From the NCBI GenBank assembly GCA_945910005.1, contig OX246739.1:75271295-75335294 (forward strand): DNA of 64,000 bases, read 5' to 3'. The notes beneath the pieces are model-generated. The model had not been told where the DNA came from, searched no databases, and worked only from the letters and a program-made list of their open reading frames with translations. Numbering within the stretch: the stretch's first letter is position 1; each line of letters starts with the position of its first letter. Below, piece after piece: positions 35,719 through 47,689 of the stretch. Source of the DNA: Isoperla grammatica. Lineage: Eukaryota > Arthropoda > Insecta > Plecoptera > Perlodidae. The position numbers and the translations under genes were made by a program.

Positions 35719-36304
35719 TGTTGGGAACACGGCCCACTGGATCGCTTTGCACTTCGCAAATACTCCGCTAGGAGTAAATCCAGGAGACCGTGGTTGGGAA
35801 TTGTTAAGTTAAGAAGGCGGTGTATGTTGTTTTAGAGGTTGCTAGGATACGAGATTTTTTTTGTCAGAGCTAGTTGTGTGTGATGGAAGAAGGTGTTGTG
35901 TCTACGAAAGTGATGTTAATACTAACTGTGTTTTAATATCATTTCATTTTACATTTTGTCAACCCTGTTGACCAAGAGGGATGGTGTGACGTACCACCCC
36001 CTTCTCCTCTTCAAGATTAATCGTCAGTCGAAGTCGAGGCTCCTAATTGTATCGGACTGGTGGGAACACATCCGCTCCAGCGATCAATTCAGTGTCATCA
36101 ATTCATCATCAAGTGTCATCAATTGTGATTGTAACATAAATATAAAAGTAATAGTAATCATCACACGCGTAATTAGGTCTAGTGATGTGAACTAGCTCCA
36201 TTGTTTTACTGTCCATAAACTGTTTTAGTTTTAGTCTTTATACAAGTAAAGTGGTCCTCCGGTATTTTAATTATTGTTTATTTTTCAACCTGTGTGCTCC
36301 AACA
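35719..36304 (+). repeat. BEL/Pao 3' LTR
   Basis: 586 bp, differing from the 5' LTR by one extra T in the run near 35854. It is preceded by the purine tract AGGGGGGAGCA and followed by the duplicated target GCAAT. Confidence 0.95.
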
Positions 36305-36604
36305 GCAATCATGATATCGATACGGTATGATGTCCTTGAGAGGACCGCAACATCCACTCTTCATGTTGCATTTGAATCCAAGTCACTTGGCTGCATCTCA
36401 ACCATATGAAAGCATTATCATTATCAACACTAGAGAAACACATAAAAAGATTAAATCATATCACCGCTACAACAAACAAATTCGAGATAAGAAATATGTA
36501 GTTATAACTTTTTAAATACATTTTACAAACATAGACTCGCTTTTATGTCTCGTTAAATTGCCTACTTGTCAACAGAAACAAATGCTCTGCTCTATCTTCT
36601 CTAC

Positions 36605-36715
36605 AATGGGAAATAAATAATTAAAATAAAATAAATACATTAAATTGTATTTACTTTCTACCCACTCTCAGTAAGAAGAACTGATTTTTATTGGAGGACA
36701 TTTTATGCTATGTAT
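36605..36715 (-). repeat. Short dispersed repeat with A/T tail, copy 3
   Basis: An AAATAAATAA-type tract leads into TTTCTACCCACTCTCAGTAA and AGAACTGATTTTTATTGGAG, as in the copies at 19277 and 28861. Confidence 0.6.
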
Positions 36716-37155
36716 TATGTCCCCCGGTCCTTAACCATTTTAATAAAATTTTAACAGAACGAGATCGAGTGTTGCCCAAGATTATGAAGTGAACATATAA
36801 GTTCTACATTCAAAAATACCCAGCCCGAACCGGAAATAGAACCTATCTGCATTGGAAGCTTAAATACATCCACTAAACCACTAAGTCTCTTCTCTCCCGC
36901 TCATACCCATCCAGGACAAGAAAAACAATTACTGTCAGTTAATTAGTTTCTGCTGTTAATGGGTATTTAATCTGACCCAGATCCATAGTATTAATTAAAC
37001 AGGTGTATTCTGATTGCTGCTTGTATAGCCTAATTGCCGCCTACTGGCAGCTAACGTCATCCGGAGCTCTAATTACTTACCAAGGTTGTACCTGGTGCAG
37101 CTGGAGATCATTCTAGATTCTGTACGGACCAACAAATTCATGTCTTTTTACGTTT

Positions 37156-37158
37156 AAC

Positions 37159-37201
<43 letters not shown>

Positions 37202-37610
37202 TGAATTGGCCCCATACAGCATTTTATGCCATTTAACAGTGACCAGTATAACAACGGATGATTAACAACGATGCGTCATGATGAAGAAGGGAGGAGGGGA
37301 AACCCGGTACCGGCAAGTAGCCTACTCCTGTCGAAAAGTACCAAGGGGACCATCGGCTTTACGTCCCATCCGAAAGGACGGCGTAACTTTGACCAGTCAT
37401 ATAGGTTCCTCCACTAACCTGGACTGCCGAGCAGTTGACGAGAAGAACGAAGCTGTTACACAAGCTTTCGAACCCTCCAATCTGCTCTAACCAACGGTAA
37501 ATAGTGTTTCAGAGGAGAATGGTCACCCATCCACCTCCTGACCTAGCCCGAGGTTGCTTAGCTTCGTTGTTCGTATGGGAACCGGCTAAGCAACCGCGGC
37601 TAAACCGTTG
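37156..37610 (-). mobile_element. 5S rRNA-derived SINE (SINE3-like)
   Basis: Read on the minus strand, the head around 37560-37500 contains GAAGCTAAGCAACCTCGGGC followed by TAGGTCAGGAGGTGGATGGG and TGACC. This aligns with the 5S rRNA internal promoter (box A GAAGCTAAGC, box C GGATGGGAGACC). A body follows with GTCCTTTCGGATGGGACGTA and GATGGTCCCC, reminiscent of conserved metazoan SINE core domains. It finishes in an (AAAT)n tail (37160-37201). Head, core and simple tail are the anatomy of a SINE3-type element transcribed by Pol III. The exact 5' end is uncertain. Confidence 0.7.
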
Positions 37611-38976
37611 GATTAACTCATAACTTACTACCATTGAAATAACTTAGTGACTTTTAGCCCCGACGTAGTTGCGTATAAATTAAAAACTGGGTTTAAAACT
37701 TATCAAATATTGTGATCGATACTGAATGTAATTAGTTTCACATTATTTCATTAAAGGATCACAGCTTTAATATTACAGCAGTTGAAACTTTTCTTGCTCT
37801 TTCATTTCTACGTTTTTAGTTCTTCTTACGAATGGACACCGGGTTTCATATTGGGATTTTTTTTATAGAAATCTGTTGTAGGGGGCACAACAGCTTTACC
37901 TGTGCTCCCAGACTAAATATAGGCCTAAGAATACAAGTGTATTATATGTGGGAAGGAGTGTTCATGACCGTTATTAGAACTCAATCCTATAAGAGGAAAA
38001 CCTCGGAAAAACTTCAATCATGATAACCAGTAATCCGTATCGAAACTGCGACCTTACAAATAATAGAATAGCGTGTTATTCTACCTCTATCGGCGCTCAT
38101 GAGGTGTTTACAGTTAACATGCACACGTACACTATTAATAGAATATAATCCATCTCGTTACATAATCGTAAGTGAATAAAACCGCGTGTGTAATGACTGG
38201 TCTCGAATGTTACCGCGCACAAATGACACAGCTCAAGGCTGCGGATATGTTTATTGCACAAGGTTCAGTTACTCAAGGAACTCGAATAAAAAAACATGTT
38301 TATGTATAACAACGCAGTGTGTTTACTATATTTAAGTGACCAATTTAATTACCAAGGGGAAGAACATAGTATGTTTAATACTGATCCCACAACTTACGGA
38401 AATGGGTGATAATTTATAACGTTGTTTTCGTACCGTTAAAGACCTATTCAATATCAACATTTTGGGATTTGAAGGGCTACATAACATACTATTACCAAGA
38501 ACGTCAGATGAAAGTATTTAAATGTATTATGTTCTGATGAAATTATACAATTTCAGATATAATTGAGATAGTATCTGGCTCTATGCAGAAGTGCTCTTGC
38601 TTATTAAGCTGGCGCTGGAACAAACCTTGTTTTCTGATTGTTGACACAGTCGATGACATTTGAGGATCTAATTGATCACTGTCTCAGTAATATTGTCGTT
38701 TAGTCATATATCATGATATGTTCTATACGTACGTTCGCCGGTAGTTTGTAACAAACCGATTTAATTTCGTATTATTAAACTGTATCAATTTGATACAAAG
38801 TGGCATTTTATAAATTGCAATATTATCTAGTAAACTAATACAAGGTATTAAACCTTTAACGTTCAATTCTTTCTCAGATTAATAAGCTCGATCGTTCGTT
38901 TCCGTGTCCGGAACACCGTTCTAGACAACTAGTTTAAAAAAATCCGCCACTTTTATGGTTTTGTCATTAATTGCTA

Positions 38977-39293
38977 AAATTAGATCCTCTATTGTACAGG
39001 TCTACTCTAGATTAGGGCAGACTAGCAGGTGCTGGGGATGAAATTAGATCCTCTATTGTACAGGTCTACTCTAGATTAGGGCAGACTAGCAGGTGCTGGG
39101 GATAAAACTAGATCCTCTATTGTACAGGTCAACTCTAGATTAGGGCAGACTAGCAGGTGCTGGGGATAAAACTAGATCCTCTATTGTACAGGTCAACTCT
39201 AGATTAGGGCAGACTAGCAGGTGCTGGGGATAAAATTAGATCCTCCATTGTACAGGTCTCCTCTAGATTTGGGCAGACTAGCAGGTGGTGGAT
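38977..39293. repeat. 64-bp tandem repeat, ~5 copies
   Basis: Units start TAGATCCTC at 38981, 39045, 39109, 39173 and 39237, exactly 64 bp apart, with TAGGGCAGACTAGCAGGTG in each. It directly abuts a LINE-like coding tail on the minus strand, so it is the 3' end of that element amplified. Confidence 0.9.
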
Positions 39294-39437
39294 ATCCTGA
39301 ATCTGTCCGCATTTACATCGTTCCCCATCCCCATGAAATCCCCATTTCCTCATCTTCTTTGCATCTCGCCACTCCTGTCCGCAATCTGTTGAGTGATTTC
39401 CAGGTGATGTATGGAAGTTAAAAGCCATAAGCTGCAT
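39204..39437 (-). pseudogene. Non-LTR retrotransposon ORF2 C-terminal tail
   Basis: The minus strand encodes a segment reading KKMRKWGFHGDGERCKCGQI, then QDIHHLLVCPNLEETC. This matches the Cys/His knuckle near the end of many LINE ORF2 proteins (KWG...C.CG..QT..H.L..CP). The last residues run into the 64-bp tandem repeat. No reverse transcriptase domain is present upstream, so this is a 5'-truncated fragment, the usual fate of LINE copies. Confidence 0.6.
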
Positions 39438-42385
39438 GAAGAAGATAACTTTTCACCGGGTAATTAAAATCAATTCTAACGTCAAGAGCTGTGTTATTCT
39501 GATTATTCACAGTCACGGCGTGCAAGTCAAGTCACGATGATGCGAATCTGTCAAGGCTGGAGCAAACAGTTGGTGGATTGCTTGCTCGCCTCACCTCGCC
39601 TGCAAACCAAGAAGATAGTAATCCAGTAACTGTGTCATGGCTTGCACACAGCGCTAAAGGCTTATTAAAGGCCAAACAGGATGAGGTCGTTCCTTCATAC
39701 AACCATATTTAATAATTGCATTTGTAGTTCCGTATTTTGTTTGGTTGTTTGCAGATTATTGTTTGATTTAATGAATTGCGCATTGATGTTATAGCCGTAA
39801 CTTCAATAAATTGTGGTTTGTTGTTTATGTGTCTATTGAAGCGAGTTATGTTGTTGTTGTTGAAGATAATAGATTAGCATGAATGAAAGGAATATAACAA
39901 AGCATTCTTTCTGTGGGAGTCACCTACGCATATTGGTTCCACACGTCTCTATCCTTTGCGCACGACTAGTAGCAATACAGAGGTGGTTATTTTCACAACA
40001 CATCATTATAACATGTTGGAATATAACAAAGTGTTTGCAGGCATTGCGGGGAAGAGGCGGGGAAGGGGGGGGGGGGTGATTTAAATGTGAGCGCAAGTAA
40101 ATCACATATTATCATACTACAAAAAAGTAATGAAGTATGCACAAAAGCACAATATTTTGTACGTAGAAATAATATAAATGTACAGCCATGAGATTTATAA
40201 TAAAGTTAATTTAGAAACAAATACTAATAAATGAATCGATGGGATCTACTTACTACAGTTACAAATAGTGAAACAAGGTACAGCAAGGAAACATTAAAAC
40301 AACAAAAATAGCAATCGTTGTAAGCCATCTTTTGCTTCCCTTAAAAAACATAGGTGATCAAGTGAAAAAAGTTTGCACGGCCTTGGATTAATCGAAATGG
40401 ATTCTCAAGAACCACTAACCGACCAGAATAATAAACGTTTAAACGTGTAACCGCATTTAACAGTCCATCTCTACAACGACCTTTCAATTACTCATCTTCT
40501 TTGCGTACCCTACAGCAACTGTCTTGGTTATTACAAAAGCTCCGATATAGAATTTGTGCCCCTCAGGGCAGCTTGTGAGATACAACTCACTACACCAGGG
40601 TGAACGGGGAGATAACGGGGAGTAGTTTCCAAGCGGTTCGAAGTTATTACAGGGAGAACTATAAGTGAGTCATGACGTCACTAGCGGGAGTTATCCCCTT
40701 GCAATACATAATTAAGACAGCCGATCCTTTCATGGGAGGTAGTGAGCTAACATTGACAGAGTCAGTTTTCAATGTAATGGAAGATCAGATTAGTTTAAAT
40801 GTGTATAAATAATTAAATATATTCAAAGATGTTGTTTGGTTGTATTTCTCAGACATTGTTTTGTTCATTTCGGATCAAGAATAGGAATTGACACAGAGGT
40901 AACATGTTCAGTGCTCATGTTCATGTGCATGTGCATGTGCATGTTCATAGTGTGTATAGTGTGTTTAGTCTAAGAGCTGTAGAACGGATCAGGTTGCATT
41001 TCCATAAATAATTAAATATATTCGAGTATTCGATCATTGATTATATTTCTAACTAGTTGTTTGGACTGTATGCGAATAGAGAAATACTTTCAACATTATT
41101 TCCCTCAACACATTATGCAGAAAACAACGATAGGCCTACATTTTTTCAACCCAACACAAAACTATGCAATCTGAAACTATCTACATGTAACGTAGTTTTA
41201 GCTTATTTCAATTCAAGTATTTTATTTGGCCTATACGTAAGATTATTTATAAATTATACACTTTAATTTATAATTTCATTCATACGTAAGATTGTATTAG
41301 TGTAAGTTGGGTTAAGCCAGAAAGTGGGGGGTATAAGTGATCGCTTGCTAATATGTTAGGTCATCATCATTCCGGCCTACCTATATCAACTCTTACTCCC
41401 AACTTTCCAAGCCCCAAATCTCAATACTTTATAATTTTCTTCAGTGTTCCATTGTTTTTTTGTTTTTTTAGTTTTTCTGGTTTTTGCACTACACAAACTA
41501 CAGTATTTCACTATTACATTGATACATTCAGTAGGGTATTTTTTTGTGGAACGCTCAGAAATCACTCAAAAACCCCCGATTTAAAAAATTTTCACCTGCG
41601 GCGCTGTGGTTGAGGGGCTCGCCCCCCAAACCCCCCTGCTATTTTTTCCTGAATTCACTTGTCTCGCCGTCTTCATTTTGAAATACGGCAATCCTAGCTG
41701 ACCCCCCAACACAAAAGTGTCCCTACGGCCCTGGTAATAACCATGATGCTTGCACTCAGTTTCCACCTCGGTGTGCTTAGAGTGATGAATGGAAGCAGTT
41801 GGACGGAAATAGTGTGACGTCACATCCACCCCCTACGCTGCGGGGCTGGGCGTAGCTGATAACAGTGACGCATGGCGGCTCTTGTTAGACGAGAAATTGA
41901 ACTCGTGAAGGTTTATTGAACGAGCTCTGACAAAAAAACTCCCTTAGTTGTCAACGAGGCTTCGTTTTCCATTCATTTTATAGAGAAAATAAGTACTATG
42001 AAAAGAGTTCTGATGTTACAAGTCCTTGAAATGGATTACCACGCATCTAGCAATAAATGAGTATTTGCATAATAGCGTAAACAAGCAGTATTATATAAGG
42101 ATTAATACGCAAACAACATTTATATGTTTTGATTTTTTATTTATTTTCACTTTGAATATTCAAATTACATTCTATAAACAATTTAACAAACATACGCCAT
42201 GTATGGTATTGAGTAGAACGGATCCCCTTGAAACAAAGTGCGTTACTGTTAGCCTAAATCTAATGATAGTTACAGCTATTATCTTCTTATGGAGAGGAAC
42301 GAATTACCATATTTAAATATGCGAATTAATCGGTAAAACGTATTTTCAAAATTGTTTCCTTTTAAGATACATTAGAACACTTTAA

Positions 42386-42563
42386 AGGTCCGAATGCATG
42401 GTCCCGACTCAAGCCTTCCTCAACTCAGCCTCTCCTCAGCCTTGCCTAACCACCAATCACGGAACAGCATTGCCATGCGGACGGCTCTGTGATTGGTGGC
42501 TGGGTGGGGCTGAGGAGAGGCTGAGTTGAGGAAGGCTTGAGTGTGAACTATGCATTCGAGCCT
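42386..42563. mobile_element. Foldback MITE, 178 bp
   Basis: Ends AGGTCCGAATGCAT and (inverted) AGGCTCGAATGCAT. The inner arms are an inverted pair including CTCAAGCCTTCCTCAACTCA and CACCAATCAC. Confidence 0.8.
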
Positions 42564-43150
42564 GAGTGCCTCTGAAACACGGTTATTTTATATTGCGTTA
42601 ACAAAAATATAAATAAAACGACGACATTTATAAGTAACGTGTTTAGTGTTTACTTAAAATGATTATCAGGTCATACAAGAAAATTGTCCCGTTGCTTGAG
42701 TTCAATTTGAGCAAGTTTAAAAAATGGAAATGGTTGTAAATATGCAAACGTGTATTGAAACATTGTTATGAGAGCGCGTATACGAGAGGGGAATTTTTAA
42801 TTTTCATTTATTTATACAGGTTTCCGTAAAGCATTTCAATTTCAAAATGTATATTATTTTATACTGATTACACGTAAACTGCTAGATGCCCTATTACGAC
42901 TTAACTTAATATATCATAACTATCCAAAAACTACGCTAACGTATAACAAAATGTGTAATAATAAGACTAGGAGCGCAACTAGTTTGTTGAGTAGAGCTGT
43001 ACCGGATAAGTTGCGCTCAAGTTGGGCGGGGAATTGCATGCTCAGAACTTTCATTTCAATAGATACTCGGCAGCCAAGCTTTAATCGTGGAATACAGATG
43101 TTGCTAAGAATTCTGTAAAGTATACAAAAAGATCTATTCATGCTCAAAGA

Positions 43151-43198
43151 ACAAAACCGTGGTGAAGCCGTGTATACACGGCTTCACCACGGTTTTGT
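43151..43198. repeat. Perfect 48-bp palindrome
   Basis: The 24-bp arms are exact reverse complements around a central GTATAC, with no loop. The outer bases read ACAAAACCGTGG and CCACGGTTTTGT. It could extrude a cruciform. Outside it the symmetry stops at once. Confidence 0.95.
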
Positions 43199-43689
43199 GT
43201 ATACTGAATGTATACTGAATACGCCAAACAAAACACTATAGACGCAAAAGCGAAGAGTGAGTGTATAATTCATACACGTGATACTGTTCATAATTGTTTC
43301 AGTAAATTTGAAAATGTCAGTGTATGGAAGACTCATCTTTGTTGTCTTAATTAAAGTGTCTCCTGGAGTGCACAAGAACGTGTACATACAAAGAACATTT
43401 GAACAAGTCCAGACAGAAAATTAACTCATCTTTAGAAACTGTAAAGATTGCCATATGAAAATTGCAGTATTATCCTGAGCGCATACCTGTGTGGCTCGAA
43501 ATATCTATTACACATTCAAGTCAGACATAAACTTCTTTTAAGACAAACTTAAATCTAGTTTAAAGAATCCCCCCCCCCCCCATGATTCCCGAATGAAAGG
43601 TATGGCTGTAAAAGGGTAATGAATTCGGATTGAAACATCAAGATAAGGCGCAGACAGGGTTCTATTATTTGGAGAAGAAAAATAAGATG

Positions 43690-43865
43690 TAGAAATATTC
43701 CTGAATGAAGTGAGTGGGCTTTAACGAATGAATGAAATATTCCTGAATCAAATGAGTGGGCTTTAACGAACGAATGAATGAATGAGAGAATGAATGAATA
43801 AATGAACGAATGAACGCACGAACGACGAACGAATTAATGGATGAATGAATGAGTGAGTGGGCTTA
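43690..43865. repeat. (GAAT)n/(GAAC)n-rich degenerate repeat
   Basis: Tetranucleotides GAAT, GAAC and GAGT are interspersed with two copies of GAGTGGGCTTTAACGAA. Confidence 0.8.
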
Positions 43866-44398
43866 AATGAATGAACTAACAGAAAGCTGTCTGTAAAGAA
43901 GAAGCCAAATGTGAAGATGGTGGATGGAAGGAATGGAACGTGAATTTGGAGGTATCATTAAAAAAATAATGTTTTAGAAATTATGTAGCTTTGCCATCTC
44001 ATCTTCTGCAGGGGGGGGGGCTATCCCCCCCCCCCATTAGTTCGAGTGTGCTTACTTCTTGTGAAACCTTATTCTAACTTCTTGGTCGGGTGAATGGATA
44101 TTTTAGACTGATTCAAGCACAAACAAAACTGCAACCCACTACACACTAAAAGGCATGGCTGTAGAATCATAAAGGAGAAATACTCCAATGTAAGTAATCT
44201 GAAGATTAAAGACATTTTGTTGATAAAACAACCGAAAGATCTCAGCCTCCATCTTCTCAGAGAAAGTTCTCCTCCCCTCCCCCCGTGTTAAAAATAAGCC
44301 TATTCCGACGCGTCTTACAAGACCCTGTATAACTCTCGGAGAAGAGAGATTATCCATTATTAAATCAAAGTTCTAACGCTGACTGAAAGAGGCCTCCT

Positions 44399-44587
44399 GG
44401 GCCCTTATTCTGTAACTATCCCGCTTTGGATGCGGGCCGATATGGAAACAAATGAGAAATAATAACACTAGTTTTGGAAACTATTCAGGCAGTTATATTG
44501 TTGTGGAACGGCAATTGTTTCCATATCGGCCGCTTTCGACCCAAAGCGGCCCGCTTCCATAGCGGGATAATTATAGAATAAGGACCC
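44399..44587. mobile_element. Foldback MITE with GGGCCCTTATTCT ends
   Basis: Left GGGCCCTTATTCTGTAACTA, right end inverted GGGTCCTTATTCTATAATTA. Both continue into TATCCCGCT and GGCCGATATGGAAACAA. Length 189 bp. Confidence 0.8.
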
Positions 44588-44699
44588 TGATCTATTTTTA
44601 ATATCATAAATCATAATTATTTGGCAAAATTAATACTTTTGTATTTACTTGTTATTGGAAAAAATAATTCAACCGAAGTCTCTAATATTATTAATTTGG

Positions 44700-44757
44700 G
44701 TTGTTTGCCCCCCCCCCCCCCCCCCCCCATTGAGTAACGTCTGCGCACGCCTATGGG
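44700..44757. mobile_element. Isolated hAT terminus behind a 21-C run
   Basis: TGCGCACGCCTATG matches the 14-bp TIR of the hAT element at 2552-3301. It lies 16 bp after an uninterrupted run of 21 C (44708-44728). The opposite end was not found. Confidence 0.55.
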
Positions 44758-45231
44758 ACTAGACTGTAATATTATAGCTGTCGAGGATTGGGCACATTAT
44801 AAGAGAAATAGGAAATAATCAAGAGTTTTTCAAAGAAATCCAACTATTTTGCAATTAGTTATTATTATTAATCACCCTAAATCTAAGTACATGTAGGAAA
44901 GCCATTATCTACCATGAATCAATGGCTTATTAGACAGCACTGAGGCCCTGTTTCACTAAGCTTAAGTACGGCGATCTTATGTCAATCGGGAATCAAAAAT
45001 GGCGCCCGGTACACCATCATGCAAAAGTATGTAATGTTTGTTGAAATCATGGTAACCAAATTTTAGATTAGTAAATCGGGCGATTAAAAAGTTTGATACA
45101 TTCGTCGCCGCTAACTTTTCTTGCAAGCAATTTATATGAGCAACGGAAAATGTAGATTGATTCCGGACAGTGCGGCTAACTTAGCCGCTGAATATAGACA
45201 TGCGACTTATATTTCCTCACTAAGGTGTTCA

Positions 45232-45796
45232 TATTTTGAATATTGCAAACCGGGACAAACAAAGTGTAAGGATGCGAACTCCATGACTATTGACTAGCAC
45301 GGAGTCTTGGGCAAAGCCTCAGACGAAAGAAGCGAAACATTTTTAATTCAAATTTACGTGAAATATTCCCAGAAAAAGCTTTCTAACATGAATTAATAAA
45401 ACAAAATAAATATTAACACATTATTATTCATATTAATTTTAATTAATAAATATTTAGTCTTTAGATTGATGGGGGTACATTTTTGTAGTCTTGTTATGCC
45501 CGGTCGTATTTCGCCAGCCGCCTGTTGACGGTATGAACTCTGCTGACGGTGAGTTGAGTGAGTGCGCGAGTCAGCGTCTGCGAATGCGACCCGCATGTGT
45601 CGAGGGCTGGAGAGCCGACTAGCAACTGTAAGCACCACTGTTACAATCGACCGCGTTGTCTTTATTGACAGAAAATACCGGGACACTTTTTCCCCAAAAA
45701 TTACAAACCGGTAAACATACGTATTTTCAATGAATCTCTCGGGACACCGGTACAAGTGTTCCGATAACAGTACTGTACCGGTACGTCTGGTCACCT
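45232..45796 (+). mobile_element. MITE family M1, copy 2
   Basis: Direct-oriented relative of 9594-10156 with the same interior landmarks. The terminal TGGTCACCT is intact on the right; the left end has drifted to AAGGTGTTCA. A 30-bp region near 45600 replaces the C tract of copy 1. Confidence 0.75.
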
Positions 45797-46073
45797 AATT
45801 ACTGTACATATCATTCGCTTGGACGCTACGTAAATATAGAGAGAATAAATACGTTCCTTCAGTACAGCGTAGGGAAATTTTAACATAGTTTATATTCGTA
45901 TTTGGCCAAACTGGTGAATTTGATCTAACGTCATTTCGATAAAATGAATGCCACTGATAACAAATTTATTATTGGTGATATGAATGAATTGTAAAAACTG
46001 GTTTATAGTATTAGCTGTAATTGCATAATGGTAATTAAAAGACTATTAATGATTGTGTGTTATTTACTTCCAG

Positions 46074-46142
46074 GCTCGGCTAAATCGAAAAATGGTCCAG
46101 ACCGAAGTTAGCATTTTGCTGAAACTCAAACACCCGAACATA
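46074..46142 (+). CDS. CAMK4: CaMKIV-like kinase, coding exon 3 (alpha-C helix)
   Basis: A 69-nt exon between TACTTCCAG and GTAAGT, phase 0 at both ends. It encodes ARLNRKMVQTEVSILLKLKH and then PNI. The glutamate in QTEV is the alpha-C helix residue that pairs with the ATP lysine (RTEI in vertebrate CaMKIV), and KHPNI is the standard loop after it. It joins in frame to exon 2 (...VFKK) and exon 4 (IQLRDVF...). Confidence 0.92.
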
Positions 46143-47533
46143 GTAAGTAAACTTTTCTTGTTTGAAACTTATAAATTCCCTTCGTTGCAAGACAAGACAA
46201 TGATAAATTGCTCTCAATTAGGGACCAGGCTTAAGGGGCTATTGCCTGAGTACGTGCCTGGAATGGGCAACAAAGTTTGTGGTTAAATGATTTGTTCTTC
46301 AGTCAGAGAAAAGCAACGAAATGCCGAGTGTGGGCGGTGTAGCCGTTGCAAAATGTGTCTCATCGCATCACTCTTAAGGTGGGAAGTGGAGTTAGTTTAA
46401 TCTTGTTCAGCCACTCGGTAAACGTTTCAGCTCGAACTGTAGAAGAAGTTAGTGTTACTGTTGACGTCATGTCAATCAGAGCTCACAATGCGCTGAAACT
46501 AACGTGTTCAATGAATGTTGTTTGCATCTCTAGTTTCGCAACTAAATCAAATGTCGCGCCAACCGTATCCTGGGGCTTCCGGCTTCCGTGCTACGACCTT
46601 GCCCTCCACACGACAATACATGAAACACTGTTTGATGTAGTTGCTTCTCAAAGTGTAGAGTCTGGATTCAGACCAAATTCCATGTTGCGTTATAATAATA
46701 TGTAGCAAATACATAATCTGACATACCTACATCAAGGGTAATAAAGATATCTTCTATATCGACACTGAACATAGAAGCATAGAAGCAACAAAATTTATTA
46801 TTTTAAATTATGTATTTGATACTTGTTTTGCCCAAAAAGTTACTTTTCTACGTTTGCATTTTATGGCGGATCGGGAGGGGAGATAGAGGCGATTGTCCCC
46901 CAACCCCCTTCAAAGGTTCTGAGTCAGGTCAGCTTATTATGTTTTACTTGTAACAAGCTTTTATGTTATCTGTGCCATACTTGTGCATGTGCAGTGAATT
47001 GATATTATTAAACAAAGTAGTGCAACATAAATGTAAGATGACGAAAAAGTCTAATTCATCATTGCTAAAATGAGAGTACGTTTATATTATAATGAACTAC
47101 ATTTGGTATGGGCAAATAGTTTAATAGCCTAAAAAATTCGTGTTTTAACGTTTTAGATCGCTCCTTCCAATGCCGTGAGATGAGAAAAATGACAGATGCA
47201 GTAAATTAGCGAAACGTTAGGAGACCTAGGGTAAAACTAAAATTCGTGGTGAGAAAACATTATAATAGTAGACGGGTAGTAGGCTCCGTTGTAAGATACT
47301 TGTCTTCTTCTTTAAGATATATATGTACAGTATATACACACACTACTGTGAAAAAATGTAAACGTTTAAAGGCACATCCGCGTTTAAACGTTTAACGTCC
47401 AATCCCAATACTAAAGAGGGTGCAGGATATGTTAAAATTAAAATCTGGTATGCATTGTATTTTTGTTGTTATCCCATCTCGTACTCCGTGTAAGATTGTA
47501 AATGAAATGAAAGCGAAAGTAAAACATTTTCAG
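46143..47533 (+). other. Kinase intron 3
   Basis: 1.4 kb, phase 0. It contains a 119-codon open frame at 46346-46705 that I cannot relate to any family and regard as chance. No repeat structure was recognised. Confidence 0.75.
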
Positions 47534-47689
47534 ATCCAACTGAGGGACGTGTTCGAAACCAAGACTGAAGTGCAGATGGTGCTGGAGCTGGTGACTGGTG
47601 GCGAACTCTTTGAACGAGTTGTCGAACGCGGCCAATACAGTGAAGAAGACGCAGCCTCGACCGTGCGGCAGATACTCGCGGCTCTACAG
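47534..47689 (+). CDS. CAMK4: CaMKIV-like kinase, coding exon 4 (hinge to alpha-E)
   Basis: A 156-nt exon between TTTTCAG and GTGCGT, phase 0 at both ends. It encodes IQLRDVFETKTEVQMVLELV, then TGGELFERVVERGQYSEEDA and ASTVRQILAALQ. The ELVTGGELF hinge and the G.YSE.DA stretch are hallmark CaMK sequence, near-identical in layout to CaMKIV (LELVTGGELFDRIVEKGYYSE). The exon ends just before the YLH of the catalytic loop region. Confidence 0.94.

Larger units (their letters stand above)
30163..36304 (+). mobile_element. BEL/Pao LTR retrotransposon, internally deleted
   Basis: A complete insertion bounded by 585/586-bp LTRs with a 5-bp target duplication GCAAT on both sides (30158-30162 and 36305-36309). 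Internal coding runs from 31126 with gag, protease, RT, RNase H and the integrase zinc-binding domain. The integrase catalytic core is missing and only the terminal DUF5641 region follows in another frame. A polypurine tract (35708-35718) precedes the 3' LTR. Near-identical LTRs indicate a recent insertion in the sense orientation within kinase intron 2. Confidence 0.95.
20126..46073 (+). other. Kinase intron 2 (25.9 kb)
   Basis: A very large phase-0 intron (GTAGGT...TTCCAG) full of transposons: repeat copy C, a foldback, TTAA element copy 2, a BEL/Pao retrotransposon, a 5S-SINE, a LINE tail, several MITEs and MITE M1 copy 2. A degenerate hAT-like end (TCCCTACGGCCCTG) sits near 41719. I find no gene or clear repeat in 20126-21549, 26898-27977, 28951-30157, 36716-37155, 37621-38976, 39438-42385, 42564-43150, 43199-43680 or 44758-45231. 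Confidence 0.8.

Noticed and set aside
41580..41830. A full hAT element around the CCCTACGGCCCTG end
   Set aside because: Only one end-like sequence was found; no partner TIR or duplication.
46346..46705. 119-codon ORF in intron 3 as an additional exon
   Set aside because: Exons 3 and 4 already join in phase with continuous kinase sequence, and no splice signals or homology support it.
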